Positions 39,001 to 54,000 of a stretch of DNA of 64,000 nt are shown here, piece by piece. Under the pieces are notes generated by a model that did no database searches, was not told the origin of the DNA, and saw only the letters and a list, made by a program, of their open reading frames with translations. The stretch lies in the NCBI GenBank assembly GCA_013397435.1, contig VZRG01001529.1:62001-126000 (forward strand), in the 5' to 3' direction. Made by a program: the position numbers and the translations under genes. This stretch comes from Erythrocercus mccallii. Its lineage: Eukaryota > Chordata > Aves > Passeriformes > Dicruridae. The first letter of the stretch is position 1. Each line of letters starts with the position of its first letter.

Positions 39001-42000
39001 GCCTCCTTTTCGACCTTAAGTAACTTCTGTGGAGGGATCCCTGTAACATAAAAGTTGCTTATATCTTGGGGTAAGTGTTTTTCAAAGTGGTATTTCAAGC
39101 TCCTTCACACACACACGCACACACACACGCACACACACACACACACACACTAGTTCTTGTTTGCTGTAGTCAGCTTCTTAAATTTTACTCTAAATAATTT
39201 GTTAATGGTGGTAGAATTTTTCTAGATGTATTTATTATACTTAATGATGAGGCAACTGAAGCAATCTAAACTTACAGAGAGAGCAAGGAAAATGGACTAA
39301 AAATGGCGTTATTAGTTCAGTTTCCTATCTGTCATCTCCTGGCAATATGCCACTGAAAGGAATTATCTTTTTTTTGAGAGGAAATCAAAGACTGAGTATC
39401 AGTAATGGCCTGCAGAGGGCAACTTTCACGTGTGTTAAGGTGAACAGCTGATGCAGAAGATCGATTGTGTGCTGGAACTTTAGGCTGCAAAACTTTGATC
39501 AGTGTTTTTTTAGGTAAAGTTCTTTGATCTCTGTTAAACCAGAGTTCCTCCTCTGGGTATTTTGAAATGTTCACCATGAGAAACTACAGTATGAGTGGGT
39601 GGATCTGGCAGGAAACTACCACTTTCAGCCTAGAAAAATGATCTCCTGTGGCATAAAAATAGATATAAAATGTGGCACAGAAGCTCTTTTGTCTCTTGAG
39701 TTTGGCAGACTTTCTGTGAGGATGGAAATTTATGTGAAAGTGCTTATTGAAGGTATGGATCAGAGGTTTACCAGTCATCCATTGAAGGAAAATGAAAGAA
39801 TTGCTGAACAGGTGGCTTTTGAACCCCTTGGGATTTGAGAGGCAAGAAGTACATCTGCAATAATTGAATAGAAGTCTAAAGGTGTTAATTGAGTTAATCT
39901 TGCCTTAAACAAACACAGTTATGGTAGTTTAAACTAGTTTAAGTCTAGTTACTTTTCAGAAATGCTTTGTTAGAAGATTTAGTTTTAGTTTTAAAGCTTT
40001 TAGAGCAGATCTTCATTCAGAATGGGAGAATCTTGGGGTTTGATTTGGAAATGGACTTGTCTGTTATTGCAGCATGGGCAATGGTGCATCAATTTCAGAG
40101 GACAGTATGCTTTGCTTGCTATTGAAGAAGTCATTACTTACTTCTCACTCTTGTCAAGTTCCTTTTGGACTGTTTAGTGAGATCTGACATTCCCAGTGGG
40201 TCTTTGTAGCCACAGGTCAATGTTTTGGTTTCTGCATTTTATGGAAGTAGATGTCAGTGTTTCATTTTCATTGACTCATGCTGTTGAGATGAAGGCATCC
40301 TGCAGAGCAAATGCTGACAATCTAAAAAATGTTGACTTGAAAATAACCAGTTTACGTGTATGAAAACTTTTACATACCAAAGTGGCAATAGGCACCTCTA
40401 ATAGAGAAAAAAGGAATCAGTATGATGTAGTAATTAAAGACTAGTTCTTTCATAAAGCTTAGTATGCTGACTCTCCAAACTGTTTCTTTGGCAGGGGCAT
40501 CCAGGCAGCTCCCAGAGGAGCTGCTGGCTTGCTGCAGTCTGGGGCTCAGCATCCTGCTGGCTCTGTGCCATTCCAGCCTTGTTCTGGAACTGCCCCAGGC
40601 TTGAGCTCACCCTACGAGCAGCGTGCAGGTGTGTTTGGAGATGTCCATGGAGAAACTGCATCTGCCTGGGCAGGCAGAATCTCCTCCACAGTTCTTAAAT
40701 ACCCTCCTGCAGCTCTCTAATTGACTCAGTGGGAGATGGAATTTATCACTTAGGGCTGCTTTGCAAGGCACTGCAAATTAGGCTCAGATTTGGTATCCCA
40801 TGCTGCCCTGTGTGCTAAGAAATTTGTAGCAATCACTGGTTATGAAAATGCTCAGGAGTGGCTCTTTTCGACATCCCCATACTTGACCTGGATTTCAGAT
40901 CCCTGACCATGTGTTCTCACAGGCCATTGTGGTTTTGTGAGGAAGTTTTGCTTTCCCTCTTCTATTATCTGAGAGGGCATCTTTGGCATTGAGCTAAAAT
41001 AATTTCCTATTTGTGGAGATGGGAAAGCTCCCATCTGTTGAAAGGAGCATTATAACACAGATGTATTAAGGCTGAACCTCGTGCTGTTTGAATAACTGCT
41101 TAGTGTCTGTGCTATGCATTGTCACTTTAGGTTGGACCTGGAGTTTCAGAAGGCAGACATGGAACAAATATTGCTCAGTTCTATGTGTAGATGGCAATAT
41201 ATAAATACATACATACACAGTGAATTCAAAAGGTTGGGGGTCCTTTTGTGTTTACACCTTTTAAACCTGAATGGTCAGTCAGTGCTGAAGAGGGAATTTG
41301 ACCACTATGAAGAAGGTAGTATGCTGTCCATCTGTAACCCATGGGTTTAATCCCAGAACTTTTCTCCAGTATTTAAAGAATAATTCTTTATGTATATGAG
41401 TGAACTACTTATTTCATAGCACCAATAAAGGATCAACTAAAATTATATAGTTTGGAGTGAAAATAAAGAAATTATATTGTCCAAATGAAAATATGGGTAT
41501 GTATAAACCAGAAATTTCTGTAGTGTTTTTTAAATTTCTGAAAGATTATTCACTGGATTCTTGCATTTGGAGGTGAAAGTAACTGTTAGACCATCCATTA
41601 TCTGACCCTTTTAACTCATACTTCATTTGCTCTCACTACTTTACCCTCAAGCCCATTATTCTGTGTTTTAATTGATTACATCACTATTGAAAAATGTAGT
41701 GTGCCTCATTATCCTAGTTCTTCCAGAACTGTTAAAGGTAACTTTTAGTTTTTTGAAGGCTCCTTGCCTATCTAGCTGGAGAATGTGGTCTCTCAGGAGG
41801 TTTTTGGTACTTAGTTCCCAGCTGTGCTTTGGGATAATGTCAGTGGAGTCTGGTATGTCTGGTGTGGTCCTAATGTCATGTCTGTTTGCATGCTGCAAGT
41901 TTGGGGTCTCAGAGATGCAGACTGGGGGTATTGTCTGGTATCCACACTCCGATTTCCTAACAGGACAGAATCTTTATTTTTCTTTAGTGCCTCAGCACTA

Positions 42001-45000
42001 AAGTTCAGCAGTGATTTCTGTTACTTAGAGTTTGAAATTTTTACATTATGTCAACATTCACATCAACTAGAAATCTGTCCTAGGATTGTTTGGGGGGTTT
42101 TTTGAAGGCTGACTATAGTGTGGTTAATAATGGCCAGGGATCATGGATCCCATTACAATTTAGGAGGTTGCACTGCCTCTTACAGTGGGATTTAGTGGAT
42201 GGCCTTCAGTGATAGTTACCTGGATCTGTGGAAAGGCCTCAGAGATCAGCTCTAGTACAAATAACTTCCTTTTTGTAAGAGTCCTGAAACTGCTGCTAAA
42301 CCAAGTGCAATGAGGCACAAGTCTCAAGTAAATTACATTATGGGTAATAAGAAAACACACTAAGAAATTATACAGAATTGAAATTATTTCTGAGAGAACT
42401 AATTTAATATATTCAGAATCTGATCAGAATGCTGAGCTCTAATTGCATATCTAATATTATCTCTTTAAAAATAAGCACTGACTGGCCTACTAACATAATA
42501 GTTAAGATTAGATTAGCAGCATGAATTGAAATATTGTTTGAATCAGATCTTGAAATGTAATTCCTAAGTGCTGTATAGTCATTATAGAAAATGTGGTTTC
42601 TGCAGATCTACCTAATAGTGTACAGAGGTGATCTATACCAAAGCTTTCAATTCATTTGATAGGTTATATAGTAGAATCAATAAGTGCTGGTGTCTAAGAA
42701 TTATTTTTATGGTTTAATAATTTCAGTTTGCTCATTTGCAAGTATTACTATCAAATGATACCTTGTTTTATATTTAGAGGTTGTGTATTTTCTGATGATT
42801 GAATAGAAACTAACAAGTCCAGGTATTTCTGGGTTTTGTGTTCAAAACCAAGGAATACTAAGACTTTTAGCCTGTTTCAATGGCTAAACAGCAGCTAGCC
42901 AAGGTTATATTTTAGAATGGACATTGCTTATTTATGATTAGTCCTTTATTAATGCCACAACTGTATCTCACTCAACAGTCACCTTCTGATTTGTTGGTAA
43001 ATTTCTATGAAGTACAGCAAGCAGCCTGTGAGCTATGTGCTTTTGTAAGTTGTTGTATTTGATTTATAGACTGTATGGAGTGTAAACTGCACTGCTCTGC
43101 TTAATATCAAGAGTATAAGGGGCCCTGAAACAACAACATTGTTTATATTCTTCAAGTGTTGATATCCAAGGAATCTCAGAGTGAGGTTTGCTTCAAACAC
43201 AATATATTTATAACTTTCTGCTTGCTAAAATAGCACAGCCAAACATGTGGAACTTGGGACTATATAACTCCTATTTTTTCTGTCACACTGAAAGGATGTT
43301 TTGAATCCCAGAGCCTTGTTGATGCAGCTCTGTCGAGTAACTATCTTCTAAAATATGACTGGATGGTTTACAAAAATGAAGGCATACTTCATAGTACCAA
43401 AAGAGCAGTCTATGTTTTGGCATAATATATTTCAAGAACTAAATCAGACTGATTTCTGGTATTTGCTCCTGGTAGGAAAAAAAATCAGAAAACCAGCAAA
43501 TTACTCTGTTAGGGTTTTAAATTACTAGATTTCCAAATTGCTGAGTATCGTATTAAAGTAAAATCAGAGTGATTTCTATGTAATATAGCAATTTACCAGC
43601 TATGCGCAGTGGGGTGCTTCTTACCTTGAAAGTAAGCTTCTCCCTGTCTGTCCTACAGTACATCAGCAGGGAAGATTCTCCATGCACCCCAAACTAAACA
43701 CAAATTTATATCAATTTCTTGTGTTTGTACTTATGGATTCAGAATTGCAGAGGAGGCTACACCCCTGCTGAAATGTCACAGAGCTCAATGCTCAGATAAA
43801 TTGGTCATTCACTCAAAATTCTTTCAAAAAAACCCCTGACCAAACCCAAAACCCAACAGTCTTCAGTCTTCAATTTTCTAAAAATTGCCTCTTGGGGAAA
43901 TTTCTCTATTAAAACCCCCGTGTATGTAACTTACATAATATATAATTTAATATTTATATATAATTATATTTTTATATATGTAGCTATTACCTAGCTATAT
44001 TATATTTAGGTGGGTGAAACCATTGTTGCACTTTGTACATTTTCATGGTTTACATGTGAGAGTGACTGCAATAGCTCATGGCATCTGATACAAATTTAAT
44101 CTGTCATGTTGACAGTGCTTATGATTCATTTTCACTGCCTTCTACGACAGTAAGAAAACCAAAACAGCTCATCAACTGCAAATAAACCCTGTCAAAATTT
44201 CCCCTGTCAAGCAGTGAGCAAATTCCTTCATAAGAAAGGATTTGTGATCCAAATATAGGAGGAAATTCAAACAGCCTGAAGTTTATAGCAGAGCAGAGAG
44301 TTAGTCAGTGTGAATTGTAAATGTACAAAGAGGAGCCTGATCCGAATTAAATGAGGCTAAAAACCATTTTTGTAATTGTTAAATTAAGGGGATTTAAACT
44401 AGAGCATTAAATTCTGGATTGGATCTAGAACATAGTAAGAGGAACATTGTTATATTTGTTTTTTACGTAGGTCTTCAAAATCGTTGATTTTCAATAGATA
44501 AAGTCAGTGAAAATACATTAAATTATCCCAGGTAATCATCAGATCTAGATCAAAGCAGTCAATGCTTTTGGGAAGGACAAAGCTGAACCAATTTTTTCCA
44601 AAATGTATCTGAGTGTGATTTGTTAACTTGGGGTTTGTTTAAGTAATGTTTTCAGTAATGTTTCAGTTTGTTTTCAGTAATGAAATCTGTGCTGGCTCCT
44701 CCATCAGAGATTTTTACTGGGATTTCTTTTAGGACTAACCCAAATAGCTCTCTTATCTGTGTTATTTTTGGTTTCTAACAGGACTTATCTTCGTTTGAGG
44801 ACTGTGCTTAAAAATATATATTGTACCTGCATCTTTGTGTATAGATGGCAAAGTGTTTGTGCATCTTGGGCAGGACAAGGATGCCGCGGGTTGGGGCTCT
44901 GGATCACTGAGGTCACTGCAGCAGTGCCTGAACAGCTGCGGGAGTGGCTGAGGTAGGACCGTGCACAGCCCCTCCTTTCTGTCAGGAATCTGCTGGGACA

Positions 45001-48000
45001 CCATCACAGCCTCTCCCAGGCTGCCCCCACAAACACCTCCCCTCTCCTCTCTTTTTTCCAATACTAGCTCAAGAATTACTCTTCCCCCAGTTTTTCCAGG
45101 TTACTCCTGTGATTTTATCTTGCTAGTTGAGGTAGAAATGTTGCCTGCCAGCTGGAAACTGCTGGAAACAGGGAGGCCTTTTATGGGTATGCTGACACAA
45201 CTTTATCTATAGCATAGCAGTGTAAACCATCTGTTTCCAATAAGGTGGTTATTATCTTCTCTTGTCAAACTTATCACTACAAAAATATTTTGCTCTTTTC
45301 AATATAAAGGGGTGCAGTTATGGACATGATAAGAATGAAGGATCCTTTATGAAGGATGGTTTTCCCTTTTGATACTGATTTATGCATGTTTATTTCATTG
45401 CCAGAGGCAAAAAGCCATATTCCTTTTATCTTCTTCTAGTTCATCTATTTTGATAGTTCTTCAGGGATACAACACAGAGGACCACACTTAGATGTGTATC
45501 TTCTTCTATAGCTTTTAAAATTGCTACAGTTTCTTGTTTAAAAACTGCACAGGTGACTGTGCTGAAGGGCAGTGGTAAACAGTGGGAGAGTCTGTCAGCG
45601 AGGATGTTGATCCATTAGCCTCAGTGCTACTCTTAGCTCTTCACACAAATCCTGTATATTTAGTCTGTGAGAATTTGTCTGCTTTTCTCTTTTGCTCACT
45701 TAATGCAGTTCTAACTGTTGTTTTATCATGTGTAGTAGTAAGATTTGTGACAACAGGTAGAGGCTAGGATTGCACAGGCCTTGAACTTTAAACATTGAAT
45801 AAGGCTCTGGTGAATAGAAGTGGAGAATAATTAATTCATGTGGTGTTATCAGCTCGGTGCTGAAGGCTTGCTTCTTGTGGGTGGTCTATGAGTATCAATT
45901 TGTTTTGTTACAACATCTAATATATGTTGCAATGTTACTGAAAGCCTCCCATGAAGTTTTGAAAGGGGCCAGGCAGAAAGCCCTCTCCCAAGCAGATGTT
46001 CATTGGTGTGTCAGCAGTTCACTTTTTAACACTGCTCTTTTTAAGGCAGAAGTTGTGTTGTAGTTGAAGGCTGGTGAAAAGCTGTTTTGGAGTACTGGCT
46101 GTTCATGGAGTGTTTGGGAGGTCTGGGCGCAGCACACAGGTGAGGCAATTCTTCCTGGCATGAGCTACAGAGCTCAGTCTCACTGCAACTACGATGCAAT
46201 CTGGCTCCTATCTTCCCTTGGTGTTTGCGCACATCAGTTGTGTCTCTCTCCTGTGTTGTAGCTCCACTGTGAGACACTCCTCCCTCAGAGCGCTCTGTCT
46301 TGAGCACTGGTGTGCATCTTTAGTGGGCTGAAATTGTCACTTCTTAAACCCTGCAGTGCATTTTGTTTGAGAAAATTTGGTTGGTTATAACAACCCTTCA
46401 GTGTATTTGATTCCAAGCCTACCAACCTGGTAGGGTTAGTGATAACATAAAATAATATGGTGCTGACACATTTTGCCTTATTTGCAGAAAAGATAGTTGG
46501 CGGTAGCTGCATGAGGCTGTGTTAGCCCAGAGCACCAGTGAAGGAGTTAGTGAGGCAGAGCATTGGCAACATTGCATTTCTTCACTAGTGTAAATAAATC
46601 TAGCAATAGGACAGGGCATTCTGGAAATTATCACAAACCTCTAGTGCACTTTGTGGATAGATGCCAGCTATTCCTAATCCTTTGGGAATTGTCCAATAGG
46701 TACGTTTCTATGCAAAAAACAGTTCCTGATCAAGGGAGTGAAAGTCAAAATCTTTAGCTGGTGTTAACTGGAGAAGGCTGAGTCTCCTGGCAGCCACAGA
46801 TTTCTCAGAGCTGACCCTTCAGATCAGCTGTGAATGCAACGTAATATTTCCAGCCTTTTTCTTCAAGAAAAATGAGTAGTTTTGGTGATGCCCTTGGTAA
46901 TTGTAAAGTTCTGAAGGATCTAAAAGATCAGATTTCATTCAAAAGCTCTGTAAAGTCTGAAGTATAACATCGTTAACTGAACAATTGAATTGCAGTACCA
47001 GGTAGAAGAAAACATCAATTTACAGAGATGTTCCAGTCTTGCTTTACACAAAAATGCAAGTAGTGACCCAGGCAATAAAGCCACCTCTTAAAGGACTTAA
47101 ACATAAATATCTTACCGGCTTTGAAAAACAAAGATAATGATCTCACTTCTGTCCTTTGATGATAACAAGCATTGGTCTTCACCGTTACCTAGAGTGTATT
47201 ACAACATGATCAGTACTTTGCTGAACTGGATTCATATTTCTAAATTCACAGTAAAAAAACGTCAAATGATTGTCTATTTAAGGTGTTGTGGTTTACCTCT
47301 TCCTACAGAATTACTGATAAAAGTTAAAAAGTCTTGTGGAGCAGTTCTTGAATGGGGAATTGTAACAAAGGTGTCTTCTTGGTGTAACACTCAGATGTGT
47401 GAGGTAGTGAAGTAAAGCAAATAGATGGTTTTTACTTAAGGATAAGGCTTCAAATAAAGAATTTGGGGATTGAATGGAAAAGTTGAAGTGGAGGGGTTTT
47501 GTGGTTTAGAAAATGAAAATATGTAGGAACCTAAAAAGATAGGAAATGAGAGTACTTTTTGAGGAAAAAGGCCTTTGAAGGCTCTGATGAGCTTATGATA
47601 AGATGGAGTTTATCTGAACCAAGCAAAACATTATTTGAGCTTCCCCAGGGAGTGATTTGAAAAATACTGCAGAGATTTGGTGAATGGACTTGCATTATGT
47701 TTGTATGCCAAACGGCTGTTTCAGTCACAGGATATTATTGTTTTAACGCAAAGCCAGCAATAATTCCCTGTTCAAATAGAGACCAAAGGGCCCTATAGTG
47801 GACCTTTATGTCCTTTATGAAGGTCCTGAACTGTAAGGTCGAAACAAATGATTGGGCTTTTGTTATCTGGTGTTTGTCTTGCAGTCTTAAATACTGTGTG
47901 AAAGATGCAATTTGAGATGTATTTCTTGTACAACAGATAATAATTTCTAATGATCCACTGCGTTAAAGAGAGAAAAAAAAAACTTATGCTGAAAGGTGTT

Positions 48001-51000
48001 TATAAGGAGTTGATGTGACTGCGTCATGAAATTTCAGTGCCTCTAAATGTAACACAATAAAGCTTTACATGGGATTAAAGCCCACTGATGTTAATAAGTG
48101 TCTTTTGATGCCATTGGCTCTGTCTCCAAGACTTTATCACTTAACAGCAATGAAGACTTAAGTTAAAAAAAAAAAGCTGTTTTTCAGCTTTGTTTGTGCC
48201 AAATTCTTTCTTTGAAACCTTTCCTCTAAGGAAAAAGCATATATTTGTTTTGCTTACTATCATGTAAGTTTGGAGATGGCTGAACTAAGACAATTTCACT
48301 GTTAAACTGAGTCAAAGGTGTTGTGCAGGATTCACGGCTTCCAGTTGGTGATTTCCACTTCAGAGCCCAAAGTTTGGTCATATTAGAGCCCAGTTTTATG
48401 TCAGGGTTCCCTGTATTGTTTATACTGGTTACTGACTGCAGTGAAGGCCAAGTTTTGATACCAGCAATGGGGCATAGTCACACTGAAGTGCCCACATACC
48501 CTGGATTGTTCCTTAGAAGTGATCTCAAGCCTAATGTTTGAGTTGCATCTCTTAAACATGAATGCTTCTCTAAACCACACACAGGTTTCCATTCTCGTAT
48601 AGAAATACTTTATTTTCTCTTTTGTATTTTATGCATTTACATGAACCTAATTTCAGCTCCTAGCCCTGCTTTGGGAGTTAAGTGGTGCAACAAGATGTCA
48701 GTATTCAGAGTGCTTTGCTTTGGAAAAAAAAAGTTATTGTGACTTGGATGCTGCTTCCTTGGGCTTTTAAAGGCCCATATCAAAGAAACAATAGTAGGGT
48801 AAAATTAAAAAGATCTGAAAATTGATGAAGTAGTTTTGAAAGGAGGAAGTAAGGGAAATACTAAGTAGATTATCTTCAAAGCAAACAGTAGCTGGAGGTG
48901 ATGACGGCTGGTTTGTTTTAAACTAGGCATCCCTGCTTGAATTTTAATTCATTCCGAACTTTTTAGTATGGGTTATTTGCCTGACAAAGTTCATAATGCT
49001 TCCTCCTTGAAGTATGGAACGATATCCAATGATTAGGAGCAGGAGAGCCTGCAGAAAAGCCTTTCATTTCCTCTGTCCCAGAAACCATAATCCTGCAGGA
49101 GAGCAAAGAAATTTCTGGAATGTATCCATTTATCACTGCTATGCATCTAAATGACAGGGTGGATAGTATGTCTTCTTTGCTGACCTTTTTTTTTCTTTTT
49201 TTTTTTTCTTTTTTTAAACATTTGTATGGACCAAGAATTGGGACAGTACCAAAGACAAGTTAAAAACTAAATGGAAATAAAAATATGTAGCTTTATTCCA
49301 GTGCATCATACAATAACGCAGAGTCTCCAAGTGGCAAAGATAGCCGTAGTTCTTCTTTCATGGGATTTTTCTTTCTAAGTTAATGTTGCAGTTTTCCACT
49401 GTTGCATCAAGGCAAAATAAGAAAGTGGGTTTTGCTTAAAATTCCTTGTTAGATTTAATGAAGTTATGCAGCATTCTGAAAATGGAGCGAGGATGTTCTT
49501 CACCTGACACAGTTCTGTTGTTCTTCCAGTGGGATTTAAAGTAAGTTGGTCTGCAAATATGAGTCTACTTGAAGTCATCCTTGTTACATTATACAATCAC
49601 CAGCCTGTGCTAAAGAGGAAGCTCTTAAATAAGTGAATTTTCCCTTGACAGCCTGGATGAGTTGGGGCAACCTTGAAAAGGTGTCATGACTCAGAAATGA
49701 TGAAAAAGATGGAATTGGGTCAGGTCAACCAAAACATTTTTCTCCAGCTTGACTTGAATTTTTTACAAGACTTCGTTAGTGTGAGGTTCCCTCTAGCAAA
49801 TCCCAGTGTGTTTTTTGACTGAAATAGGTGATTTCAACATCCTGAGAATGAAAGGAAAGGTTTTCAAGTTATGTTGCTAATAAAAGGACTGTTCTTGGTA
49901 TTTCAGTAATTAAATGCTTTACAACAACAAAAAAAATAATTAAAAAAAAAAATTAAAAAAACCCACAACCCACATTGTAGAAAAATTCCTAAGCAATGCT
50001 AATTGTCTTATATTCAGTCTTAAGGGTTTTTTTCATCCCAAACCTTTATTGAAATGAGCTGAGCCCTGCTCACTTGTTCCTCACTAACATTGTTCCCTTT
50101 ACACACTGAAAGGAGGAAACTGCTTATTGCTCCTATATCTGAAAGTAATAAGTAAGTTTAGCTCTCTCTTGGGCATGAGACACATCTAAATCCCTGTCTC
50201 TTCCTCATGTACATGTGTGTGATTATCTTCACTTGAAAACAAGGCTGCTCCTTTAGAACCTTCCTCCCTGATGTTGTGCAGAAAGCAGCTATGGTGCCCT
50301 AAGGGCTGCCAAAGTCTATTCCATGTCAGCTTGGAACTAGAAGTTGCTGACTGGGCTGTCTGAACTGTGGTAAAGGTATTGGTGGCAGAAAAGAAACAAT
50401 AGGCTTTGTTCCTGAAATTTTTGCAGATTTTTTGCTTACCATTCTTCTTCTTTAATTTCTTAGAGGCCCAGAATTTCAACAAATGAATGGCTTTGCTGTA
50501 CAAACAGCATATTATGAGTACAGCTTTCCAGCAATACCTTCCTACTCCACCCAAACACTGGGTAGTTTTCACTTCAGTTTGAAATGCTGAGCCTGGTGGA
50601 ATGCAAGGATTTTTTAATCATGGAATTGAGTTTTCTTGCCAATTACAAATCTTTATTTTTAGTTGAAAAAGAGGGTCGTGTTTGCCAGCAAGGATGCATT
50701 TAGGGGATTACAGGAGTCCATTTTGCAAACCGCATTGCAGAACTGCTGCGTGGAAAAGGCAGCATGTAATGATAGGTTTCTATTGAGCTTTGATGTGTAT
50801 GGCTTCAAAGAATGATGGTGTTTGGGCAGCAGCAAGTGTTTCTCTCAGATATAATAAGAAAAGACATCCATATGCATTTTGTGTGACTTCAAAAGAGCTA
50901 AATCCTGCAAAACAAGGAAAGCAAACCAGTTATTTTGCAGTGTATTGCCCTTTTACCAGTTAGACTCTGAGTATTCGAGCATATGTGAAACTGGAACAGT

Positions 51001-54000
51001 GGAACCTTTAAGATTTGGAATAGATGGGTACAGAGAAGAGCAGAGAGAGTTAGGGGCTATTTATTTAATGCATTTTTCCTTCCCATTGAATTGGTTAAAT
51101 CTCCTGTCCTTCTATGAGATGATTGGCTTGGTGCACAAATGAAGCAGCTGTTTACTTTTGGTTCAGCTACACTTTTGACAGTGTCTCCCATAGCAGCCAT
51201 AGACAAATTGGGGAAGTACTCAGTATGGGACTGAATGGGTGGATAGCAAGGTGAATCAAGACCTGGTGGGACTACTGAGTTCAAAGAGTCATGGTTGGCA
51301 ATTCTGAATCCAGCTGGTGGCTGGATCATGGTGACATTCCTCAGGGATCAGTGCTGGGAACATCAAGAGGTGGTTATTTCAGAACCTGGCTGACACAGTG
51401 AAATCTTACCCTGCACTGCTTGTTCCTTGGGCCATAGGTTTCTGGCTGACTGGACAGCCAGGGCAGTTTCTTGTGAATTGTCCCTAGATTTGCTACAGGA
51501 TTCCAAATGGGCTGTGAGTGGAAATTGTGTCTCACTGATAATGACACAGGAAGTAGCTGAGAGAATTTTCTTCCCAGCCAAAATACATTATTTTTACTAA
51601 TTCACATCAGTCCAAGTCTGGCTTTTGGAAAGACCAGAATCAAACATTTATGGATTCCAGAAAGGGAGCCAAAATAGACCGTAGAATAATATTACATTTT
51701 TACTGTAATCTTACTATTTTAGACTTAAGTTTAGAAATATTATGTGCAGTTCATTTTCTCCTGATCACATTTGCTTTAATTTCCAGTAACAGCAAGTTGG
51801 GCAGAATTTTGACTGTCGGGGTGGGTTTACTTTCAGAAGTTTCAATCTCTTATATTTTAGGAAATGCATTAATCGAAGGTTTAGTTTTGTTTTTAATTTT
51901 AGAGACAATGCCTGGATTGCTGAACTTGTGTGTTTTCAGCAGTGCCAAGCCCAGGCCCTGCCTCCACCACTTGAAACGTGTTTGCTGTGTTCTCTTTGTG
52001 AGCTCCCCACCAAAAGAATCTGAACTTTCTCTGGGACCAGCCTGTCCTCATGCAAATGAAGTGATTCCTCTTAAAAATGTCATCCCTGAGTCAAGAATTT
52101 GCTCCAGCGTTTTGCTTATAAAACTGAATGATCTCTGTTGCCTCAAGCCTCTTTTGAGATAATAAAACATAATAATTGCCCATGATAAGCACTTTGTTTA
52201 GGCTTTTTCTGCACTGAGTCAGCCATAGCTGAACTGACTGTAACTACCTTGCATGACTAAGTCCAAGCAGAGCATTTGTGGCCATGTGGGCTCCAGCAGA
52301 CACCAGGGATCCTGCTACCAACTTCATCTTTTGACTGATTTGCTCCAACTGCTGCAATCTGCAACAGTGTTTTCTCAGGCATGCCCTGAATGCCTCCCCA
52401 TGGCAGTCTCTGTGCAGTCTTGGACATTTGGAAGTAATTTTATTTCCCACTGTATGCTGGAGGCTTGAATGTGGTCATTTGAGAGTATTTGTTTAAGCAC
52501 TGCTGGCATATCAGGCTCTTGAACTCCCTCCTTCACCCTATTCTCCTGCAGGCACCCAGCAGTGTGTCCAGCCAGCCTACTTGTGAACTGAAGTAAAGAA
52601 AAAGAAAGTTAAACATGTTTGCATCTAACCTTGTTCATGGGATAATGCTAATCACTTAGTTTAACTGAATGCTTTTGAAATAGACATGTCCAAGACAAGG
52701 AAAGGACCAGTCTGACTAAATTTTGAGCAAGGTTGCTTCTGCAGTTTCCTGCCTTGTGTGGGGTGTGTGTAAGAGTTGAGTCTTGTTCAGCAGCTCAGGA
52801 CCAGTGAGGTTAAGATGCAGATACAATACCATGATTTGCTTTTAGGGAATTGAATAGTATAATAAACATTAGATAGTGCTGTGGGACCGGCGAGAGAAAG
52901 CCTTTTTACTGGAAGGGATCCCAGTATTTTCTGCCTTCGTATTCAACATGTGTTGTAATAAAAACATTGTTCTTGATTGTTCTGTGTTGGAAATGAAATT
53001 TATCTATAAAAAGGCAAGCAAAATTTCTCTTTGCCCTGATGGAGACATAAATTCATGAACATGTGAGAAAAAGGGGAAATAGGGGCCACCAAACCAACTG
53101 TATTGGTTCCATCCAAGTAAGTGTAGAAGCAGTTGCATACATCAGATATTGATTTACAGTTAATTTGGAGGTTTTTTACTGTATCCTAAGCATAGTTTCC
53201 CGATTAATTTCCCTCAATTTTTCAATTTGAGTTGAAATCAGTGCTGAGCAGAAACAGGTTTATTTAATTATTTATTTAGGCACAATTTTCCAGTAGAAAC
53301 AAACCCCAGCTGCCAGGTCACACTAAGAGAGCCCTTTACCTGAGAGTTTACTACTTCTCCCAAGTCAGGGTATATTGTTTTGTTGTTGCTTTCTGCTTCT
53401 GGACTACTGTTTAGAGCTTGCTCCGTTGGTGAAATCACTTGTGAAGGCCTGCAGCTCCTTGTCTAGAGAGTTGACCTCCTCAGTCACATTGAAACTCACT
53501 TGGACTTTAAAGCATTCAACACCTATTATTCTGTGGAATGCTGTTAAAAAGGTTAAGTTTTCCCTTAGGATTTTTTTCAAGCAGGAGCTCTGGAGGATGG
53601 ATTAAACCCTCCTCCCATTTTCCAAAGAAAAAGTTCTGATGAAATTTGGTTTCTTACAGGTTTGTGTTTTAAAATTTGTGCCTGTGCACATTTCTATAAG
53701 TATAATGCAAGGAATTTGTTCTTTCCCACTTTTTTACAAGGGAGTAAGTTGGGGTAGTAACTTGGAACTCCCTTCTCTTCCTAAATGCTTATGTGCGCAA
53801 AATTGGCATAACTGTGCATCAGTTCAGTCTTTTATTAGTAAAGTATTCCAGGTTCATCCTCATGTATGTAACTGTAAAGTACTTATGTGAATTCTCTCTG
53901 TTAATCATTATTAACAAGAATGGTTCCTGTGTAACAAATGCAAAATAGATTTTGTATTTGTCAGCACTCCTGAAATCTATCTGATTTTCAGAGTAAGTGC

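Noticed and set aside
49921..49961. A-rich tract as the tail of a processed pseudogene
   Set aside because: No gene-like sequence was recognised upstream on either strand.
50186..50572. 128-codon minus-strand frame
   Set aside because: Contains low-complexity lysine runs and no known motif; most likely chance.
51650..52162. 170-codon frame as a membrane protein gene
   Set aside because: Hydrophobic because the DNA is T-rich; no family similarity and no gene signals around it.
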